64,000 nucleotides of DNA from Streptomyces sp. NBC_00557. Lineage in GTDB: Bacteria > Actinomycetota > Actinomycetes > Streptomycetales > Streptomycetaceae. This document shows, in pieces, positions 6,438 through 15,015 of this stretch (position 1 is the stretch's first letter; every line of letters begins with the position of its first letter). Under the pieces are notes generated by a model that worked only from the letters and a program-made list of their open reading frames with translations, was not told where the DNA came from and ran no database searches. The stretch lies in NCBI RefSeq assembly GCF_036345995.1, contig NZ_CP107796.1, forward strand, positions 1,426,001 through 1,490,000. Direction: 5' to 3'. A program made the position numbers and the translations under genes.

Positions 6438-9088
6438 GCCCTCGTCTCCTCTGCCTGTGGCGTGTCGAGGTCTTGCACGCACCGGAAGCCGACTGCATTG
6501 CTGGCGCCGCGCTTGCGGTAGATGCCCTTGCTGCTCGCCTGCACCGCCCGCATCGGGTTGTCGTAGCTGCCCCCGCAGATGACGGCCTCGCCGGGGTCGT
6601 CCAGGCTGGTGGACGTCCATTCCCAGCAATTGCCCACCATGTCGACGACGCCGAACGGGGAGCGGTTGCCTGGTCGCTCGTCCACGGGGGTCGCCCCGGC
6701 CCGCCGTACAGCGTCACCTGCGAAGTCCCGGTACCACGCCTGATACGTCACCACAGGCCGGCCGACCCATGCGTCGGCGCAGTTGACACGGGTGGCGTCG
6801 GGGGCGTCGCCCCATGGGAACAGGCGCCCGTCGGTGCCGCGGGCGGCGGCCTCCCACTCGAGTGAGGTCGGCAACCGTTTGCCTTCGAACGTAGCGAAGG
6901 CGTATGCGCTCCACCAGCTGACGCAGATGGCGGGGTGGGCGTCGTAGTGCGGGTTCTCGTAGTAGTCGGGCCGCCGCAATCGATCCGTCCAAGGGCGGTG
7001 TGTGACGCCGGGCGGCTGGTCGGGGTGGTCCCACTGCGAGGTTCCGTCCGCATCGAGGCTGTCGAGGAAGCGGCGGTAGCGCGCGACAGTCACCGCGTGG
7101 CGATCGAAGCGAACGGGGCGCTCGACTCGGCGGATCAGAAGCCGTTCGGCTGGCCCGACCAGGTAAGCGCCCGCAGGCAGCACGCAGTCGTCGGTCTCCG
7201 GGCCGCTGGGCATACCGGCGACGAATGCGCGTACCTGCTCGGTGAGGAAGGCGCCGCTGGGAAGGCCGGCTGCCAGATCCCGGTTCGCCGGCTCGGTCAG
7301 AAACCTGGCAGCCAAGAGTTCCTGGTAGGCCGTGTGCACGAAGGCGACGTGATCAGGGCCGGCGGGCCGCAGCAGCGGGTCGAGGACACAGGCGTCGAGG
7401 TCGAGGCGTCCGTCCTCGAAGGCATCAGCACCCAGCTGCCGGTGGATGTCGAGGAGGGAGAAAACGGTGCGGTCGGTGAGGAAGGCATGCCCGAACGCGG
7501 CGGGCAGCCGCCCTTCCAGTTCGGGGCGACCGCGCTCGGCCAGCGTCCGTTTGATGTGAGCGCCCAGGATGTCCGCAAGCGGCTTGCCCGCCGGAAGGTT
7601 CAGCATTGTCGCGACGCGCTTCTCGAGAGGGGTCGCCTCCGGTTCGATCAGGCGTACGACATGGAAGTGCGGTACGCGGGAAGGGTCGAGGCCGTTGGCG
7701 TACATCTGCTCGACCAGCTGCTCGGAGCGGCCCGCGCCGCTGTCCAGCAGCTGACGTACCTGCGGCGAGTCCGCGAGGAACGACACCCGGGAACTCATGA
7801 CCACCGCCGATTCCGCGGACAGGACGGCCGCCAGATCAGTGAAAAGCCTCAGGAAGCCGGCGGGGCTCGGTTCGCCGACGCCTTCATCGACGGCGTCCAG
7901 CACGCACAGCGCGGTACCGGAACGGATGAGGTAAAGGAAGAGGTCGTAGGCGCGCGAGCGGTCCGATGTCATGGCCGGCGCGAGGAGGCGGGCCGCGTAC
8001 TCGGAGAAGGGTTCGTCCTTCGGTTTGAGACTCAGGTCGAAGTAGAAGCGGAAGCGGCGGATCTCCGGGTCGGCGGCAAGGCAGCGCAGCAGTGTGCTCT
8101 TGCCGCTCCCCGGACGACCGGTGACCAGGACGTTCGCGCTACCGCGGGCCAGGCGCGCCACGAGTTCCGCCGCGTCGCCGGACTGCTCCACCTTCGACTC
8201 ACCGGTGCGCGGGTCGGTCGTCAGCGCCGCCGCGGCAACAGGGGCCCGGGGCTTTCCCAGGCTGTCGGCGGAAGTGAGATCGGCGAGGTGGGCCTCGAGA
8301 CTAACGAGGGTGTCGACGAACCCGTCGTACCGCACGATCCGGAAGTCCAGCCCCAGCATCCGATGGAGGGCGCCGGGCTCCGCACCGCCGTCGTCGTCCA
8401 GGACGACGAACCGCGTGAACTTGGGCAAGCGAGTCCGCAGCAGTTCCCCTCCCTTCGACGCAAGGACGGTACTCAGGTCGCCCGCGTCCCTGGAGAGCAT
8501 CAGCTCCACGTACTCCAGCCGCATCCCCGACTCACGGCAGAACAGCTGATACACGGTGTCCGGACTGAGGACGAACCGCTTGGCCTGCCGATAGCCGAGG
8601 GTGACGTACAGCCCGGCAAGGAACTCACAGCGACGCGCCACCTCGGGCGCCACATCGGGCTCACCACCGAGGAGCGCTGCGCTCCCGGTGTCGGTGAACC
8701 AGACCAGCACGTCGACGAGCCTGCGGACCGCCAGCAGCCCGTCCTCGTCGCTGATGTCGTATCCGTCGTGCGTGGACCGGTTGCGCAGCCGCCGAATGTC
8801 GTCGAGGGCATCCAGAACCGTGCTGCTGCGAATGTATGGACGGCAGCGCTTGACCAGGTCGTTGAGGGCTTTCGTCGAAGGATCGCCCTCGACACCGTGG
8901 TGACGCCACAACTCTTTTAGAAGCTTCTCGGTGAGCTTGCCGACCAGGGCCACCGCGTTCTCGGGATAGCCGTCATTGAGAGACCGTAACGGCCGCTCCA
9001 GATCGAGTCCGAGTCGATCAGCGATCCGAGAGTGATCGTCCAGCTCACTCCGCAGCCGCCGCAGCCGTTCATCGACCATCGTGCTCAC
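6434..9088 (-). CDS. HEPN-NACHT NTPase with C-terminal FGE-like domain
   Basis: An 884-residue, three-part STAND-type protein. Residues about 40-135 are a DUF4145/HEPN-like helical domain containing R102-N-R-S-T-H107, the RX4H RNase motif. The NACHT NTPase follows: Walker A TGRPGSGKSTLL near 322-333 and Walker B LCVLDAVDEG near 394, with a helical region after it. From about 634 to 875 is a formylglycine-generating-enzyme/sulfatase-like domain (RFDRHAVTVARYRRFL, GKRLPTSLEWEAAARG, GVVDMVGNCWEWT, GGSYDN, NAVGFRC). The paired catalytic cysteines of aerobic FGE are absent, so it is probably a binding (C-type-lectin-like) sensor. The start is GTG at 9088, overlapping the upstream stop. NACHT proteins of this plan act in anti-phage and biological-conflict systems; the trigger here is unknown. 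Confidence 0.88.
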   Translation of the reverse strand: MSTMVDERLRRLRSELDDHSRIADRLGLDLERPLRSLNDGYPENAVALVGKLTEKLLKELWRHHGVEGDPSTKALNDLVKRCRPYIRSSTVLDALDDIRRLRNRSTHDGYDISDEDGLLAVRRLVDVLVWFTDTGSAALLGGEPDVAPEVARRCEFLAGLYVTLGYRQAKRFVLSPDTVYQLFCRESGMRLEYVELMLSRDAGDLSTVLASKGGELLRTRLPKFTRFVVLDDDGGAEPGALHRMLGLDFRIVRYDGFVDTLVSLEAHLADLTSADSLGKPRAPVAAAALTTDPRTGESKVEQSGDAAELVARLARGSANVLVTGRPGSGKSTLLRCLAADPEIRRFRFYFDLSLKPKDEPFSEYAARLLAPAMTSDRSRAYDLFLYLIRSGTALCVLDAVDEGVGEPSPAGFLRLFTDLAAVLSAESAVVMSSRVSFLADSPQVRQLLDSGAGRSEQLVEQMYANGLDPSRVPHFHVVRLIEPEATPLEKRVATMLNLPAGKPLADILGAHIKRTLAERGRPELEGRLPAAFGHAFLTDRTVFSLLDIHRQLGADAFEDGRLDLDACVLDPLLRPAGPDHVAFVHTAYQELLAARFLTEPANRDLAAGLPSGAFLTEQVRAFVAGMPSGPETDDCVLPAGAYLVGPAERLLIRRVERPVRFDRHAVTVARYRRFLDSLDADGTSQWDHPDQPPGVTHRPWTDRLRRPDYYENPHYDAHPAICVSWWSAYAFATFEGKRLPTSLEWEAAARGTDGRLFPWGDAPDATRVNCADAWVGRPVVTYQAWYRDFAGDAVRRAGATPVDERPGNRSPFGVVDMVGNCWEWTSTSLDDPGEAVICGGSYDNPMRAVQASSKGIYRKRGASNAVGFRCVQDLDTPQAEETRA

Positions 9089-9861
9089 ACCGACTCCTCA
9101 CGCCGCCGGCCGAGAACGAAAGCGAACCGATCGGGAAACACCAGCACCGGCTCCGGATGAGCGACGCGCATCTCCTCGACGCCCTTCTCGATCTCGCTGT
9201 CGCTGAAGGTGGAGAGCAGGGACATGTAACGGGCACTCACCATGCCGAGGTACTTGTCCCGGTCGATACGCAGTTCATGCTCGACATAGCTGAGACTGGC
9301 TTCCAGCCCGGCCGCCCGTAGATGTCCCTCGATCACGGCAGGGTCCGGCTGCAACTCCTCGAAGCGCGCGAGGGCCGCCTGGAACAGCGGGTACTGGATG
9401 GTGGCCGGGAGCATCACCACCAGCAGCCGGCCACCTGGGGCAAGCTGATCGGCCAGGCCGCGCAGCGTGCGAGCCGGATCAGCCACATGGTGCACCGACT
9501 CTTTTAGCCACATCGCATCGAGCCGTTCGTACGGCAGGCGCCTGCGACCTTCGGCGATGTCCTCGGCAGAAGCAACGATCGGCATCAGGTCGGCCGGACG
9601 CGGCGTGCCGAGCTGGCTGAGCATTGCCTCGGACGGATCAACGCACAAAAGAGGATGACGAGGCCGGAGCTGGTTGGCCACTTCTTTGGCGAACAGACCC
9701 GTCCCGGAGCCGACGTCGGCGATCCGGTCCGTGGGGGCGAGCCGCAGCGCTTCGACGATCCGGCCGGACATCCAAGGAACGTAGTGCGGACCGTAGAGCC
9801 AGTGCTCGTCGTACTCGGCCGCCAACCTCTCATAGTGTCCCCGCACGTCGCGCCGCTCCAC
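9085..9861 (-). CDS. Class I SAM-dependent methyltransferase
   Basis: A 258-residue Rossmann-fold methyltransferase, first gene of the NACHT operon. Motif I is IADVGSGTGLFAKEVA, followed by LLCVDPSEAMLSQL, SAEDIAEG, LDAMWLKESVHHVADPARTL and LAPGGRLLVVMLP, all in family order. The GTG at 9861 is chosen because GAGGGGG precedes it and HYERLAAEYDEHWLYG begins the conserved region; the longer in-frame extension to 10023 is poor in conserved sequence. Substrate unknown; the fold is that of small-molecule or protein methylases rather than DNA methylases. It may mark or modify a component of the conflict system, or be a passenger. Confidence 0.85.
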   Translation of the reverse strand: MERRDVRGHYERLAAEYDEHWLYGPHYVPWMSGRIVEALRLAPTDRIADVGSGTGLFAKEVANQLRPRHPLLCVDPSEAMLSQLGTPRPADLMPIVASAEDIAEGRRRLPYERLDAMWLKESVHHVADPARTLRGLADQLAPGGRLLVVMLPATIQYPLFQAALARFEELQPDPAVIEGHLRAAGLEASLSYVEHELRIDRDKYLGMVSARYMSLLSTFSDSEIEKGVEEMRVAHPEPVLVFPDRFAFVLGRRREESV

Positions 9862-10095
9862 GATCCCCCTCGGTGTACTTCGTGTCTCGCCAGTGATGCC
9901 GCACAAGGCATCGGACAGGCTATCGCGCGTGGTTGTCCGGCAACAGTGCGTAATTGGCCGGTTGGACATTGATCGACCGGTTCGACCTCCTCGCGCCTGA
10001 AGCAACCTCACTTCATCGGTCAAAGGTCAAGGCGGACGACCTCGTTCCGGAGGCCGGAACGGCCCACGACAGCCACCCCATGAACAAGATCACGC

Positions 10096-10107
10096 CAAGT
10101 CGACTTG
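10096..10107. promoter_or_regulatory. 12-bp perfect palindrome, candidate operator
   Basis: CAAGTCGACTTG is a perfect palindrome in the divergent region between the NACHT operon and the type VII locus, immediately upstream of the conserved promoter element at 10111. It may be an operator for either direction. Only this one copy was noticed. Confidence 0.35.
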
Positions 10108-10110
10108 TTT

Positions 10111-10160
10111 CGCGTTGCGTCTGCAACGCAGGGTACGAGAGGATGTTCGATGCACTGCGC
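10111..10160 (+). promoter_or_regulatory. T7SS promoter/operator element, copy 1
   Basis: Contains the inverted repeat GCGTTGC-GTCT-GCAACGC (10112-10129), then GGTACGAGAGGATGTTCGAT. A TTGCGT -35 and GAGGAT -10 can be placed 18 bases apart, overlapping the repeat. Nearly the same 45-50 bases recur at 14884-14932, before the secretion-machinery genes. Conservation of both the inverted repeat and the downstream bases implies shared regulation of substrates and machinery. Confidence 0.6.
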
Positions 10161-10233
10161 ACTCTGGGTGGTCTCAGATGAAGCTGCGGCGACTGAGCAG
10201 TCCCAGCGCACAACACGCTTACGGGGTGGGTGG

Positions 10234-10566
10234 ATGAAGTTCGACATGGGGTCGACGACCCTGTCGCAGCTCGGGAAGAGCACCGCCGGATCGAGTGACG
10301 ACCTGGGCACGCTGATCAGGTTGCTGATCCAGGCGGCCGAACCGTTGGAGGGCAAGTTCAACGGGGCGGGCAAGGCCGCGTTCGACACGTTCAAGGCGCA
10401 TGCCGACGAGATCACGGCGGAGCTGAACAGCTCGCTGGGCGCGATCCTCGGCGGCCAGTCCGGTATGGACACGGCGTTCGGCAGCGGTGACGTCGAGTTG
10501 GGCGACAACGCACACCAGAACATGGGGATGGCCAACTTCGACGCCGCCCGTTTCGGCGCGCGATAA
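10234..10566 (+). CDS. WXG100-like protein (ESX substrate type)
   Basis: A 110-residue, all-helical small protein at the head of the type VII locus. MKFDMGSTTLSQLGKSTAGS and the helix-turn-helix shape with LEGKFNGAGKAAFDTFKAHADEI in the middle match the Streptomyces branch of the WXG100/ESAT-6 superfamily. In this branch the W-x-G turn is replaced by F-N-G or similar. It probably dimerises with the next gene's product and is exported by the EccC-dependent system. The ATG at 10234 follows a G-rich stretch and begins the conserved helix. Confidence 0.75.
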   Translation: MKFDMGSTTLSQLGKSTAGSSDDLGTLIRLLIQAAEPLEGKFNGAGKAAFDTFKAHADEITAELNSSLGAILGGQSGMDTAFGSGDVELGDNAHQNMGMANFDAARFGAR

Positions 10567-10621
10567 CCGTCCTCGAAGAGCAAGTCACCGCTGACGCCAC
10601 CGTTTCAAGGGGGACTCGATC

Positions 10622-10933
10622 ATGGCCCAGAACCAAGACCGCCGCTCGTACGACACCGGCGCCTCCGCCGACGTACAGACCAGCCTGTCCGGCATCATCG
10701 GCCAGTTGGAGCGCGTGCTGACCGACCGCGACCGGGCGGTCAAGGCGGCGATGGCGGACTTCGAGGCCGACGGTGTCTCGGACGAGTACCACGGCAAGGA
10801 GGTCCGCTGGCACAGGGCCGCAGCTGAGGTGCGCGAGATCATCCGTCTGGTCCGCAACACGCTGGAGCAGAACGACGGCACCGCTCAGGCCACCCTCGCC
10901 AAGGCGAAGGCGGCTGTCGACAACATCGGCTGA
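10622..10933 (+). CDS. Second WXG100/ESAT-6-like protein
   Basis: A 103-residue helical protein 56 bases downstream of the first. ADVQTSLSGIIGQLERVLTD forms helix 1, and a helix with RWHRAAAEVREIIRLVRNTL forms helix 2, with a short linker in place of the W-x-G turn. It resembles the pore-forming ESAT-6 family partner annotated in Streptomyces T7SS clusters. Probably a heterodimer partner, or a chaperone-like element for the large toxin encoded two genes later. Confidence 0.75.
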   Translation: MAQNQDRRSYDTGASADVQTSLSGIIGQLERVLTDRDRAVKAAMADFEADGVSDEYHGKEVRWHRAAAEVREIIRLVRNTLEQNDGTAQATLAKAKAAVDNIG

Positions 10934-10998
10934 TGCCAGGGGCCTTGACGGGCGAACGAACGCCGACAGGCACGTAAAGCGGGGACGAGGGGATTTCC

Positions 10999-11397
10999 GT
11001 GACGGGGTGGGACATTCACCCGACCGGGGTGTACAAGGTGCTGTCCGAGTGCGGCACCGCCGCGAAGAACATGTCGGACGCCGGCAGTGCGATGCAGAGC
11101 AACCTGGAGGAGGCCGCTTCCGCAGCCGGCACACTGACCAGCCAGTACGGCCCATACACCAGCACAGCCGGGCTGGTCGGCTCGGCGCTGGGCCTGTTCA
11201 TGCAGCACTGGAGTCGGGACCTTGTGTACATCGCCAAGCGCACCTCGAACGCTCTCCACGGGGCGGATCAGGCCACCCGCCACTACATAGCCGGTGACCT
11301 CGAGCACGCCGCGAACGCGCAGCGAGAGGCGGCCAAGGAGCCGACGGTGGATCTGCCCGGCGTGGGTAAGACGGGCCACGGCGCGAAGGGCCGGTGA
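10999..11397 (+). CDS. DUF6507 family T7SS-associated protein
   Basis: A 132-residue protein starting at GTG 10999 (MTGWDIHPTGVYKVL), with a long helical hairpin and a Gly/Lys-rich tail. The opening GWDI-P-GV and the middle YTSTAGLVGSALGLFMQHW are characteristic of DUF6507, a WXG100-like family that sits directly before the large toxin gene in Streptomyces T7SS loci. The gene overlaps the toxin start by 4 bases, so they are translationally coupled. It likely helps target or chaperone the toxin. Confidence 0.75.
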   Translation: MTGWDIHPTGVYKVLSECGTAAKNMSDAGSAMQSNLEEAASAAGTLTSQYGPYTSTAGLVGSALGLFMQHWSRDLVYIAKRTSNALHGADQATRHYIAGDLEHAANAQREAAKEPTVDLPGVGKTGHGAKGR

Positions 11398-13889
11398 CGG
11401 TGAGCAACGAGGCGAAGCTGATCGACCCTTCGGGCATACCGCACTTCATCGGTGACCTGGACACCCTGGACACCGATGTGATGCTGCTGACCGCGGACGC
11501 GGGCCAGTTCCGCGCGTCCGGTTCAGACGTGCACACCACCTTCCAGCATCTGTCCTCCTTCTACTCGGCGCCCGAGGCCGAGCAGTTGTTCAGCACGACC
11601 GTCCCGGTGCAGAAGAAGTCCGACGCCTTCGCCGGCGATCTGGAGAAGGTCGCAGGCACCCTGTCGGACTACAGCCTCGAAGTCCGGCCTCTGGTGAAGA
11701 AACTCGACTCACTGAAGGCGGAGGCGACCGCCTTCGTGAACTCCGTTTCCGGGGACGACGGCTGGCGCAAGGACCAGGACAAGGTCAACCACAACAACGA
11801 CCTGTGGCACGACGTCAATCACACGGTGGCCGCCTTCGAGGCCGCCGAGCGCAGGGCCTACAACAAGATCATGGCTCTGATCGGCGGCAGTCCATTGATC
11901 GCCGACGACGGCTCCCACAGCTGCAACATGTACGGCTTCAACGCCGCCGACCTGGACCATGCGAAGGAAACTCCCTGGGGCGCGCCGACAGAGCGGGAGT
12001 ACGAGGGCTGGGCCTGGCTGGCCCACCAAGGCAAGCAGGTATGGGACGGCTTCTGGCACGACGGCGTGGTGGCCACCGTCCACGGCCTGGGCACCCTGGT
12101 CGGCTGGGACGGCGCGGACGCCGCCGGGCAGGCATGGACCAACCTCGCCAAGCTCAGCACAGCCGCCGGCCTGACCAGCGCCACCATGGGCGCCTGGTAC
12201 CTCATCCCCGACAAAAACCTCCCGTCCTGGCTCCGCGAATCGCGTACCGCCCAGAATCAGGCCGCCAAAGGCCTCGTGGCTTGGGACGAGTGGAAAACCA
12301 ACCCGGGCCGAGCCGCTGGCGCCTTCGGCTTCAACGTGCTGACCCTGGTGGGCACCGACGGAGTCGGCGCCGCCGCCTCGGACGCCGGCAAGGCCGGTGC
12401 GGCAGTCCGTGCAGTGTCGGCCGTAGGCAAGGTCGGTCGCTTCATGGACCCCATGACGTACGTCGGCAAGGCAGGCACGTTCGCCCTCACCAAGGTCGGT
12501 GACGCCTTCACCACGCTCAAGAACCTGCACACCGGAGTCACAGCCGACCTCCTCAAACAGGCCGACGCCGTCCGCTCCCCCAAGATCCCGGCCAACGCGA
12601 TCCCCTACGTCGACAACTCCACCGGCAAGATCCTCTACCTCACCGACGAGGGTCACGTCCTCAACGCCGACGGCAGCCTGCGGCAGCACGTCGACGAAGC
12701 CACGCACGAACTCTCCTCGGACGACCGCCAGGAGCTGAGTGGGCCACGGCTGGCGGACCACTCACATGATTTGGTCGGTGCCGGCGCCCGAGCCGAACAC
12801 ACCAGCCGCTCCACTCACGTCGGCGAGCAGACACCAGCGGAGACAGGTAGCAGTGGCGGCGGCCACGTGGCTTCACACGAAGGCTCGTCCGGTGGAACCG
12901 CTGGAGCACAATCGTTTGACCGCCCGGGAGCCAATGGCGGGAGCGGCAGTCACGGTTCTTCTGGATCAAGCCACGGCGATGGCACCCATGACGATCCCCA
13001 CCACGAGCTGACTCCAGCAGAGCGAAAGGCCATTCAAGACGAACACGTCCGGAAGGCCAACGAAGATCCCGAGTGGCGAAAACAACATTACGATATTCTG
13101 GGACGCAGGAAGCCCAACGTCGGGCTGGTAGACGGGGTCGAGCTCCCTCAGCTCGCAAAGGATGCTCATGGGCGTTTCATCGCCAAGCACGACTTGCCAA
13201 GCGGTCCGTCCGAAATTCGCCTTGGCGCTAAGCCGCTCGCTCGCCACACCGCACCCGCCGACGTTCTGCCGACTCTCGACAAGAGAGCTGCCGATCGCCA
13301 AGCCTATCGAGACCTCACAAATGCTAAAAGAGCGTTTGATCTGACACCCTCCCCCGAGAACCACACCACGCTTACCGATGCTCAGAAGGCATACGCAGAA
13401 CAGCTTGGTGATGTTCCTCCCAACAGCAAGATCTCCGAAAGGCTCGGGGAGGACGCCTCCAGGCTTCATGCGATTCCCATCACGTTCCGGGATCCAAAAC
13501 CCATCCCGCTTCCTAAGACACCCAACGGAGCCCATTCGTTCGACGCTGCGTACAGGATCGAGAACGATGAAATCCTGATCGTCGAGGACAAGGCGCCGGG
13601 GAACGACCTCGACTGGCGCTTGGGGCGGGCTGACCCTGAGGACCCTGAGAATCCACACATAGGCGATGATGGCGGCGCAGAAGGCATGAGGGTCAAGCAG
13701 GGCACAACCCTGTACCTGCGGACCATCATGGCCGAGATGACGAAACGCGGTGGCCTTGACGCCAAGCTCGCACGCGAGTTCCGAAACGCACTGAAGGCGG
13801 GAAAGTTGAGGTATGTCCTGGTTAAGGTCCAGGAACCCAACGGTTCCCTCTATGCTGGGGCCGTAGTGGAAGAAGTGCAGATCTACTGA
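11394..13889 (+). CDS. T7SS polymorphic toxin with REase-fold C-terminus
   Basis: An 831-residue polymorphic toxin. The N-terminal 200 or so residues are helical, LXG/WXG-like, for T7SS export; a middle region (about 200-400) has Gly/Ala-rich helices. At about 420-545 a conserved linker with IPYVDNSTGKILYLTDEGHV leads into a Gly/Ser/His-rich spacer. The C-terminal toxin domain (about 545-831) carries FDAAYRIENDEILIVEDKAP, a D...ExK-type site, followed by QGTTLYLRTIMAEM, the QxxxY-like helix of restriction-endonuclease-fold toxins. A DNase is therefore likely, inferred from motifs. The immunity gene starts 11 bases after the stop. Codon usage from about 12.9 kb on is visibly more AT-rich, as expected for a swapped toxin tip. 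Confidence 0.8.
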   Translation: MTVSNEAKLIDPSGIPHFIGDLDTLDTDVMLLTADAGQFRASGSDVHTTFQHLSSFYSAPEAEQLFSTTVPVQKKSDAFAGDLEKVAGTLSDYSLEVRPLVKKLDSLKAEATAFVNSVSGDDGWRKDQDKVNHNNDLWHDVNHTVAAFEAAERRAYNKIMALIGGSPLIADDGSHSCNMYGFNAADLDHAKETPWGAPTEREYEGWAWLAHQGKQVWDGFWHDGVVATVHGLGTLVGWDGADAAGQAWTNLAKLSTAAGLTSATMGAWYLIPDKNLPSWLRESRTAQNQAAKGLVAWDEWKTNPGRAAGAFGFNVLTLVGTDGVGAAASDAGKAGAAVRAVSAVGKVGRFMDPMTYVGKAGTFALTKVGDAFTTLKNLHTGVTADLLKQADAVRSPKIPANAIPYVDNSTGKILYLTDEGHVLNADGSLRQHVDEATHELSSDDRQELSGPRLADHSHDLVGAGARAEHTSRSTHVGEQTPAETGSSGGGHVASHEGSSGGTAGAQSFDRPGANGGSGSHGSSGSSHGDGTHDDPHHELTPAERKAIQDEHVRKANEDPEWRKQHYDILGRRKPNVGLVDGVELPQLAKDAHGRFIAKHDLPSGPSEIRLGAKPLARHTAPADVLPTLDKRAADRQAYRDLTNAKRAFDLTPSPENHTTLTDAQKAYAEQLGDVPPNSKISERLGEDASRLHAIPITFRDPKPIPLPKTPNGAHSFDAAYRIENDEILIVEDKAPGNDLDWRLGRADPEDPENPHIGDDGGAEGMRVKQGTTLYLRTIMAEMTKRGGLDAKLAREFRNALKAGKLRYVLVKVQEPNGSLYAGAVVEEVQIY

Positions 13890-13900
13890 GAGAAGAGCAC

Positions 13901-14767
13901 GTGGTCAACCGCATCCCCCGCCACGACTTCCCTGTGGAGGACGTGGACGAAGCCATGGAGCCGATCGTCCAGAGTGTCGAAGAAGCGCTGTCTGAGCTCG
14001 AAACCTCAGAGTTCGATCGTTTCGACGCCCTGGATTACTCGCTGACCCTGGCCAAATGGTCCTGCCTGGCGGATCCCATGGTAGAGGAGTTCGCGACGTG
14101 GGGGACTTGGGTCACCGCAATGCAAGTTGGTTCAGGCCTGTTCATCTCGGGCACTGCTGCGGAAGGCCCGGTGCCATGTCACATCGGAATCAATGGCGAG
14201 GTCAAGAACCTCCCAGCGACCGGCCCTCAACAATATCTGCACGCAGGTAACTGGCTAACCTCGTACTACCTAGCCGTTATCTGCCGTGAAAACGATCGAC
14301 TCGACCAACTCGCCCGCGTTCCTGTGTCATTTCTTCGAGAATCCGGAGCCGAGTTCGATGAGTACATCTATGCATGGGTGGAAACCCTGCAGAACGCCTG
14401 GTTCGGTCGCCGAGAGACTTGGGATACCCTGCTCACCGCCATCAACGGCACGGACCCTGCGGCACCCCACATCGCCAGTGCCGAACTCATGTTGAAGATC
14501 CTCTACCCACCACTTGAAGTTTTTCATCGCTACCAGAGGCGAGAGCCAGAACGGTTCAATGCGGCCCTGGCAGACGCACTCATCTGGCACCGCGAGTATT
14601 GGTCTGCCGACCAGGCGCGCGCCAAGAGCGGTGAGGGGTTGGTGGCTCTGGGTCCGCTCGCCGTCGCCTGCATGGCCTTCGACGCGGATATCCCTGTTCA
14701 GGTGGAGTCCGAGTACCTACCCAAGTATCTCTTGGAACGTAGGTGGGTCGGACATATTCCCACCTGA
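13901..14767 (+). CDS. Imm49 family immunity protein
   Basis: A 288-residue protein beginning at GTG 13901, 11 bases after the toxin stop. It has the Imm49 pattern: an aromatic-rich helical body with a conserved C-terminal part reading ALADALIWHREYWSADQARA, GLVALGPLAVACMAFD and VQVESEYLPKYLLERRWVG. Imm49 proteins neutralise the C-terminal domain of the adjacent polymorphic toxin inside the producer. The base composition is as AT-leaning as the toxin tip, consistent with their transfer as a pair. Partner specificity is inferred from adjacency. Confidence 0.88.
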   Translation: MVNRIPRHDFPVEDVDEAMEPIVQSVEEALSELETSEFDRFDALDYSLTLAKWSCLADPMVEEFATWGTWVTAMQVGSGLFISGTAAEGPVPCHIGINGEVKNLPATGPQQYLHAGNWLTSYYLAVICRENDRLDQLARVPVSFLRESGAEFDEYIYAWVETLQNAWFGRRETWDTLLTAINGTDPAAPHIASAELMLKILYPPLEVFHRYQRREPERFNAALADALIWHREYWSADQARAKSGEGLVALGPLAVACMAFDADIPVQVESEYLPKYLLERRWVGHIPT

Positions 14768-14883
14768 ACGGAAGATCAAGATGTTCGAACCGCTCGCTGG
14801 ACTTCTCCCCGGTTGGGGCAAGGTGGTCAGGAGACAGAGTGACGTGGCTGGGGCGTCGTCGGCCTGCGTCGCTGGCGCCGGTA

Positions 14884-14932
14884 CCGCATTGCGTCTGCAA
14901 CGCGGTATGAGAGAGCATGTTCGATGACTGCG
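14884..14932 (+). promoter_or_regulatory. T7SS promoter/operator element, copy 2
   Basis: Near-duplicate of 10111-10160. It has CGCATTGCGTCTGCAACGC, then GGTATGAGAG and CATGTTCGATG. The inverted repeat is kept with one change in the left arm. It lies after the immunity gene and about 85 bases before the first secretion-machinery gene, so the machinery likely forms its own transcript under the same control as the substrates. Confidence 0.6.
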
Positions 14933-15015
14933 AGCCCCGCACGGCCCGGTGAGGGATCCCGATCGGCCAACCGCAGTGGATAACTCAGTGGCCCCCAGCG
15001 AACCGGAATCATTAC

